8,680 nucleotides of DNA from the NCBI GenBank assembly GCA_002292025.1, contig DBBC01000063.1, forward strand, positions 549 to 9,228. The letters are read 5' to 3'. The notes beneath the pieces were generated by a model that saw only the letters and a program-made list of their open reading frames with translations, was not told the origin of the DNA and ran no database searches. Each line of letters starts with the position of its first letter. Position 1 is the stretch's first letter. Source of the stretch: Firmicutes bacterium UBA994. GTDB lineage: Bacteria > Bacillota > UBA994. Shown here one piece after another: positions 6,254-8,680 of the stretch. The position numbers and the translations under genes are program-made.

Positions 6254-6463
6254 ATGCAAGAAATAGTCTTTACCGTAACAGGCATGACTTGAGGGCACTG
6301 CAAAGCGGCCGTGAGTCGGGCGTTATCGGCGTTGTCTGGTGTGGGAACTGTGGCAGTAGATTTGGTACAGCGGAGGGTATCGGTCGCTTACGACCCTAGG
6401 GTGGTGTCAACAGAGGCTTTGCGCGGCGCGATTGTTGCCGCCGGCTACAGCATCGAAGCCTAG
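6254..6463 (+). CDS. CopZ-like HMA metallochaperone with in-frame TGA (probable selenoprotein)
   Basis: Reading through one TGA gives a 69-residue heavy-metal-associated domain: start MQEIVFTVTGMT, then TGA at 6290-6292 (codon 13), then GHCKAAVSRALSALSGV, a VAVDLVQRRVSVAYDP strand pair, and a C-terminal GAIVAAGYSIEA. Length and fold pattern match CopZ/MerP-type chaperones, whose GMTCxxC loop binds Cu(I) and passes it to a transporter or regulator. The TGA falls exactly on the first Cys, giving GMT-U-GHC. The ribosome binding site AGGAGGG (6241-6247) is ideal and the frame is open on both sides, ending at TAG 6461-6463. With selA in the same window, selenocysteine insertion is the favoured reading. 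A nonsense mutation or base-call error is the main alternative: TGC or TGT to TGA is a single change. Co-transcription with csoR supports a copper role. Ordinary gene finders would miss this gene or truncate it. Confidence 0.8.
6304..6324 (+). promoter_or_regulatory. Candidate bacterial SECIS hairpin for the CopZ-like gene
   Basis: Downstream of the TGA, AGCGGCCG (6304-6311) pairs with CGGGCGTT (6317-6324): three G/C pairs, a G-G mismatch, then two G/C pairs, one G-U and one A-U. The loop is UGAGU (6312-6316). Nineteen bases separate the TGA from the loop, and the second loop base is G. Both agree with the bacterial SECIS rules as I recall them (loop about 16-37 nt after UGA, G among the first two loop bases). 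Bacterial SECIS elements are poorly conserved, so the hairpin supports but does not prove recoding. Confidence 0.5.
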
Positions 6464-6509
6464 GATACGCAGAGACCCGCGACACACTGCTGGGTCTCTT
6501 CTATATCCT
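6462..6509 (+). terminator. Hairpin at the end of the CopZ-like gene, possible terminator
   Basis: AGAGACCC (6471-6478) and GGGTCTCT (6492-6499) form a perfect 8-bp stem around a 13-base loop. The structure can be extended by AGGATA (6462-6467) with TATCCT (6504-6509) across an internal loop. It begins inside the stop codon of the chaperone gene. The following bases are only moderately U-rich, so it may be a weak terminator or a 3'-end stabiliser for the fur-csoR-copZ transcript. Confidence 0.45.
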
Positions 6510-6515
6510 CAGTGC

Positions 6516-6538
6516 CCTTAGTGTTCTTCGTGGATCAC
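6516..6538 (-). repeat. Partial copy C of the intergenic repeat
   Basis: On the - strand this reads GTGATCCACGAAGAACACTA followed by AGG. It is identical over 23 bp to the end of copy B (3944-3966) and over 20 bp to the start of copy A. The match stops there: the rest of the element is missing, so this is a terminal fragment or a solo end. It lies between the chaperone gene and trxB. Confidence 0.85.
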
Positions 6539-6548
6539 TCGCTTTTTT
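6520..6548 (+). terminator. Terminator-like hairpin formed by repeat copy C
   Basis: AGTGTTC (6520-6526) pairs with GATCACT (6533-6539) with one T-T mismatch around a TTCGTG loop. CGC and six T's (6543-6548) follow, with further T-rich sequence to about 6562. This is the layout of a Rho-independent terminator. It would separate the metal operon from trxB-selA. The stem is short and imperfect. Confidence 0.4.
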
Positions 6549-6595
6549 GTCTTTTGTTTTTGCCGTAGTGGAGTTTTTAATTAGGAGGAAGATTG

Positions 6596-7534
6596 GTGCC
6601 TGGAGTTTACGATGTTGTGATTATCGGCGGGGGACCGGCTGGTCTTACTGCTGCCTTGTACACGGCGCGGGCCAGATTTCGGACTCTCATACTGGAGAGA
6701 CTGGCGCCTGGTGGCCAAATGGCGACTACCGAGCACATAGAAAACTACCCTGGGTTTCCCTTAGGCATGAACGGAGTGGATCTCTCCCTGCGCATGTTAG
6801 AGCAAGCGGAGCGATTTGGCACGGAGGTTATTTACGACGAAGTAGAAAGAGTAGAATTGGCAGGGCCGATTAAAGTTATTCGCGGCCAGCTAGGAAGCTA
6901 TGAAGGGAGGACAGTCATCCTAGCTACCGGCGCGTCGCCGCGCAAGCTCGGTGTGGTGGGGGAAGATAAGTTCACCGGGGCAGGAGTGTCGTACTGTGCA
7001 ACCTGCGACGGTGCCCTCTATGCCGATAAACGCGTTGTGGTGGTAGGCGGCGCCGACTCGGCCGTGGAGGAGGCTTCTTTTCTCACTCGGTTTGCGTCAC
7101 AAGTGACCATTATACACCGCCGCGACCAGTTCCGTGCCGCTCCCATTATTGTGGAGCGTGCTTTGCAGAACCCCAAAATCCAAGTCATGTACGACACCGT
7201 AGTGGAGGCCATCTACGGCGAGCGTTCGGTAACAAGCGTTGCCGTGCGTAATGTAAAGACAAATACTACAGAAACTGTCGCCACGAGCGGTGTGTTTATC
7301 TATGTTGGGCTAATCCCTAATGCCGGATTCTTGGCGGGCGTGCTCCCGCTGGACCGAGGCGGGTATGTCCTAGCCAGCGAACATGACCTTTCTACGCAGG
7401 AGGAGGGTGTGTTTGCGGCCGGCGACGTACGGCCCAAGAGCTTGCGCCAAGTGGCGACAGCAGTAGGTGACGGAGCCTTAGCGGCCGCCGGTGTGGAAAG
7501 GTACTTGAGCGGAGTGATAAAGACTGAACGTTGA
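6596..7534 (+). CDS. trxB: Thioredoxin reductase
   Basis: This FAD- and NADPH-dependent cytosolic flavoenzyme (312 aa) reduces thioredoxin. It shows the FAD-binding IIGGGPAG (9-16), the GGQMATTEHIENYPGFP segment (39-55), the redox-active disulfide CATC (Cys134, Cys137), the NADPH region VVGGADSAVEEA with HRRDQFR (174-180), whose HRR pattern indicates NADPH preference, and the C-terminal FAD motif FAAGDVR (273-279). The NADPH loop has Ala153 where the third Gly of GGGDSA is usual. GTG 6596 is preferred because AGGAGG (6583-6588) ends seven bases before it; the adjacent TTG 6593 has only four bases of spacing. The end overlaps the proposed selA start by 11 bp, so trxB and selA should be one operon. 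Reduced thioredoxin can drive selenite reduction to selenide, so the pairing makes functional sense, though that link is inferred. Confidence 0.95.
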   Translation: MPGVYDVVIIGGGPAGLTAALYTARARFRTLILERLAPGGQMATTEHIENYPGFPLGMNGVDLSLRMLEQAERFGTEVIYDEVERVELAGPIKVIRGQLGSYEGRTVILATGASPRKLGVVGEDKFTGAGVSYCATCDGALYADKRVVVVGGADSAVEEASFLTRFASQVTIIHRRDQFRAAPIIVERALQNPKIQVMYDTVVEAIYGERSVTSVAVRNVKTNTTETVATSGVFIYVGLIPNAGFLAGVLPLDRGGYVLASEHDLSTQEEGVFAAGDVRPKSLRQVATAVGDGALAAAGVERYLSGVIKTER

Positions 7535-8680
7535 ACTTTATCGTTTACTGCCTCAAGTTGACGAGGTGCTGCGCTCTCCCGCAACCACAGTCCTGGCCGC
7601 GAAGTTTGGGCGCGATGCTGTGCAACACGCACTGCGCGAGGAACTGCATAAGCTACGACAGGGAATTGCCACGGGTACGGCACAGGCCGAGGACATAAGT
7701 AAGGCCTTGGAGGGGTTAACGGCATCTTTGCAGGCGAGACTTGAAAGCGGCGCTCGGCTGAGTCTGAGGCGTGTAGTTAACGGCACCGGAGTTTTGCTGC
7801 ACACCAACCTTGGGCGCGCGCCGTTAGCCGCCGTTGCCATACAGGCCATCGAGAATGCCGCACGCGGGTTTTCTACACTAGAGTATAATTTACAACGCAA
7901 AGAGCGTGGCAGCCGACAAGACCACGTGCGGGACCTGCTTACAGAACTGACCGGCGCAGAAGATGCTCTAGTGGTCAATAATAATGCCGGAGCAGTGCTT
8001 TTGGTGCTGTCAGCATTGACTAAAGGGCGAGAGGTCGTCGTATCGCGAGGCGAATTAGTGGAGGTAGGGGGCTCCTTTAGGATACCCGAGATTATTGAAC
8101 AGGGCGGCGCGCTGCTTAGAGAGGTTGGTTCCACCAATAAGACGCACCTCCGGGACTACGAACGGGCCATTACATCCCACACAGCGGCATTACTCAAAGT
8201 GCACACCAGTAACTACCGCATCATTGGCTTCACTGCGGCGGTAGATAGTGCGGAGCTCGTAAAACTGGCGGGCAGGCGTGGTCTCTTGACCATTTGTGAC
8301 CTCGGGAGTGGGGTTTTAGTGCCTGATTTTGACGAGCCCACGGTAAGAGAGGCCGTTGCGCAAGGCTTAGACGTGGTCACGTTTAGCGGAGACAAGCTGA
8401 TGGGCGGGCCGCAGGCAGGCGTTATTGTGGGGAAAAGTGACTATATCAGCGCAATCAGACAACATCCCCTAGCGCGAGCTTTACGTATTGACAAGCTTAC
8501 GCTGGCGGCTCTGGAGGCTACCCTGCGCTTGTATCGCGGCGGGGAAACAGCCGGAGAAGTGCCGTTGCTGCGCATGTACAGGCGCACCTGCGCCGAGTTA
8601 CGGGCCGAGGCGGACTCCTTAGCAGCCGCCATCAACAGCATCGACACCTTGCACGCGAGTGTGGTCAGCTCTGTCGCGCA
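7524..8680 (+). CDS. selA: L-seryl-tRNA(Sec) selenium transferase (SelA), 3'-truncated by window edge
   Basis: SelA is a cytosolic PLP enzyme that converts Ser-tRNA(Sec) to Sec-tRNA(Sec) using selenophosphate. 385 of roughly 460 expected residues are present, with no frameshift. Signatures are the N-terminal LYRLLPQVDEVL, VVNGTGVLLHTNLGRAPL (84-101), VVNNNAGAVLL (150-160), VSRGELVEVGGSFRIPE (173-189), KVHTSNYRIIGFT (225-237), CDLGSG (258-263), and the PLP lysine Lys291 in SGDKLMGGPQAG. ALRIDKLTLAALEATLRLY (319-337) is also typical. No ATG, GTG or TTG occurs in frame before 7566, after the conserved N-terminus has begun. A stop lies at 7518-7520. I therefore propose CTG 7524 as the start, with GGAGTG (7511-7516) seven bases upstream inside trxB; GTG 7566 is the alternative. 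selB and selC are expected elsewhere or beyond the right edge. Confidence 0.95.
   Translation, partial: MNVELYRLLPQVDEVLRSPATTVLAAKFGRDAVQHALREELHKLRQGIATGTAQAEDISKALEGLTASLQARLESGARLSLRRVVNGTGVLLHTNLGRAPLAAVAIQAIENAARGFSTLEYNLQRKERGSRQDHVRDLLTELTGAEDALVVNNNAGAVLLVLSALTKGREVVVSRGELVEVGGSFRIPEIIEQGGALLREVGSTNKTHLRDYERAITSHTAALLKVHTSNYRIIGFTAAVDSAELVKLAGRRGLLTICDLGSGVLVPDFDEPTVREAVAQGLDVVTFSGDKLMGGPQAGVIVGKSDYISAIRQHPLARALRIDKLTLAALEATLRLYRGGETAGEVPLLRMYRRTCAELRAEADSLAAAINSIDTLHASVVSSVA

Noticed and set aside
6393..6402. Palindrome ACCCTAGGGT inside the CopZ-like gene as a CsoR operator
   Set aside because: It resembles the core of copper operators, but it is short, lies within coding sequence encoding YDPRVV, and is downstream of the genes it would control.
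6254..6463. CopZ-like frame as a simple pseudogene
   Set aside because: Only one codon is disrupted, exactly at the Sec-compatible Cys, with intact RBS, operon position and domain, and selA nearby. Error or recent mutation cannot be fully excluded without reads.
6547..6873. 108-codon + strand frame over the start of trxB
   Set aside because: It overlaps trxB in another frame, and trxB has the AGGAGG site and full FAD motif.
7553..8137. 194-codon open frame on the - strand
   Set aside because: It lies antisense to selA, which has strong family motifs throughout; Ser/Thr/Arg-rich shadow translation.
1..8680. Genome-wide TGA reassignment (genetic code 4 or 25)
   Set aside because: TGA ends the MFS, ThiF-like, REC-GGDEF and trxB genes at normal family lengths, so TGA works as a stop here.

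Overview
The window looks like chromosomal DNA from a selenocysteine-using bacterium, most likely a member of the Bacillota/Clostridia. The evidence is a clear SelA, a CsoR-type copper regulator, a ThiF/MoeB-like E1 enzyme of the ~335-residue length seen in Bacillus, strong AGGAGG-type ribosome binding sites, and frequent GTG/TTG starts. The taxonomic call is inference from gene content. No rRNA, tRNA, CRISPR array, integrase or insertion sequence was seen.

Left part (1-3963): a palindromic intergenic repeat (copy A), then an MFS drug/siderophore-type exporter on the + strand. This is tail-to-tail, with an 8-bp overlap, with a nicotinate phosphoribosyltransferase (pncB) on the - strand. A perfect 10-bp inverted repeat lies in the divergent gap between pncB and a ThiF/MoeB-family adenylyltransferase. 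Copy B of the repeat follows thiF in opposite orientation.

Middle part (4074-6463): a response-regulator protein with REC, GGDEF-like and degenerate second REC domains, whose first phosphoacceptor Asp is replaced by Asn. Then comes a tight metal-homeostasis operon: a Fur-family regulator, a CsoR copper sensor overlapping it by 11 bp, and a 69-codon heavy-metal-associated (CopZ-like) chaperone whose ribosome binding site overlaps the csoR stop codon. The chaperone has an in-frame TGA exactly where the first metal-binding Cys of the GMTCxxC motif belongs.

Right part (6464-8680): a hairpin and a partial repeat copy (C) that forms a terminator-like structure, then thioredoxin reductase (trxB) overlapping the start of selA, the L-seryl-tRNA(Sec) selenium transferase. 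selA runs off the right edge of the window.

The main point: the TGA in the CopZ-like gene is best read as selenocysteine. The frame is otherwise intact, the RBS is excellent, a plausible bacterial SECIS hairpin lies at the right distance downstream, and selA sits about 1.1 kb away. The arrangement suggests a copper/iron-regulated selenoprotein metallochaperone next to part of the machinery that makes selenocysteine. Seven annotated genes end in TGA, TAG or TAA as normal stops, so this would be local recoding and not a changed genetic code.
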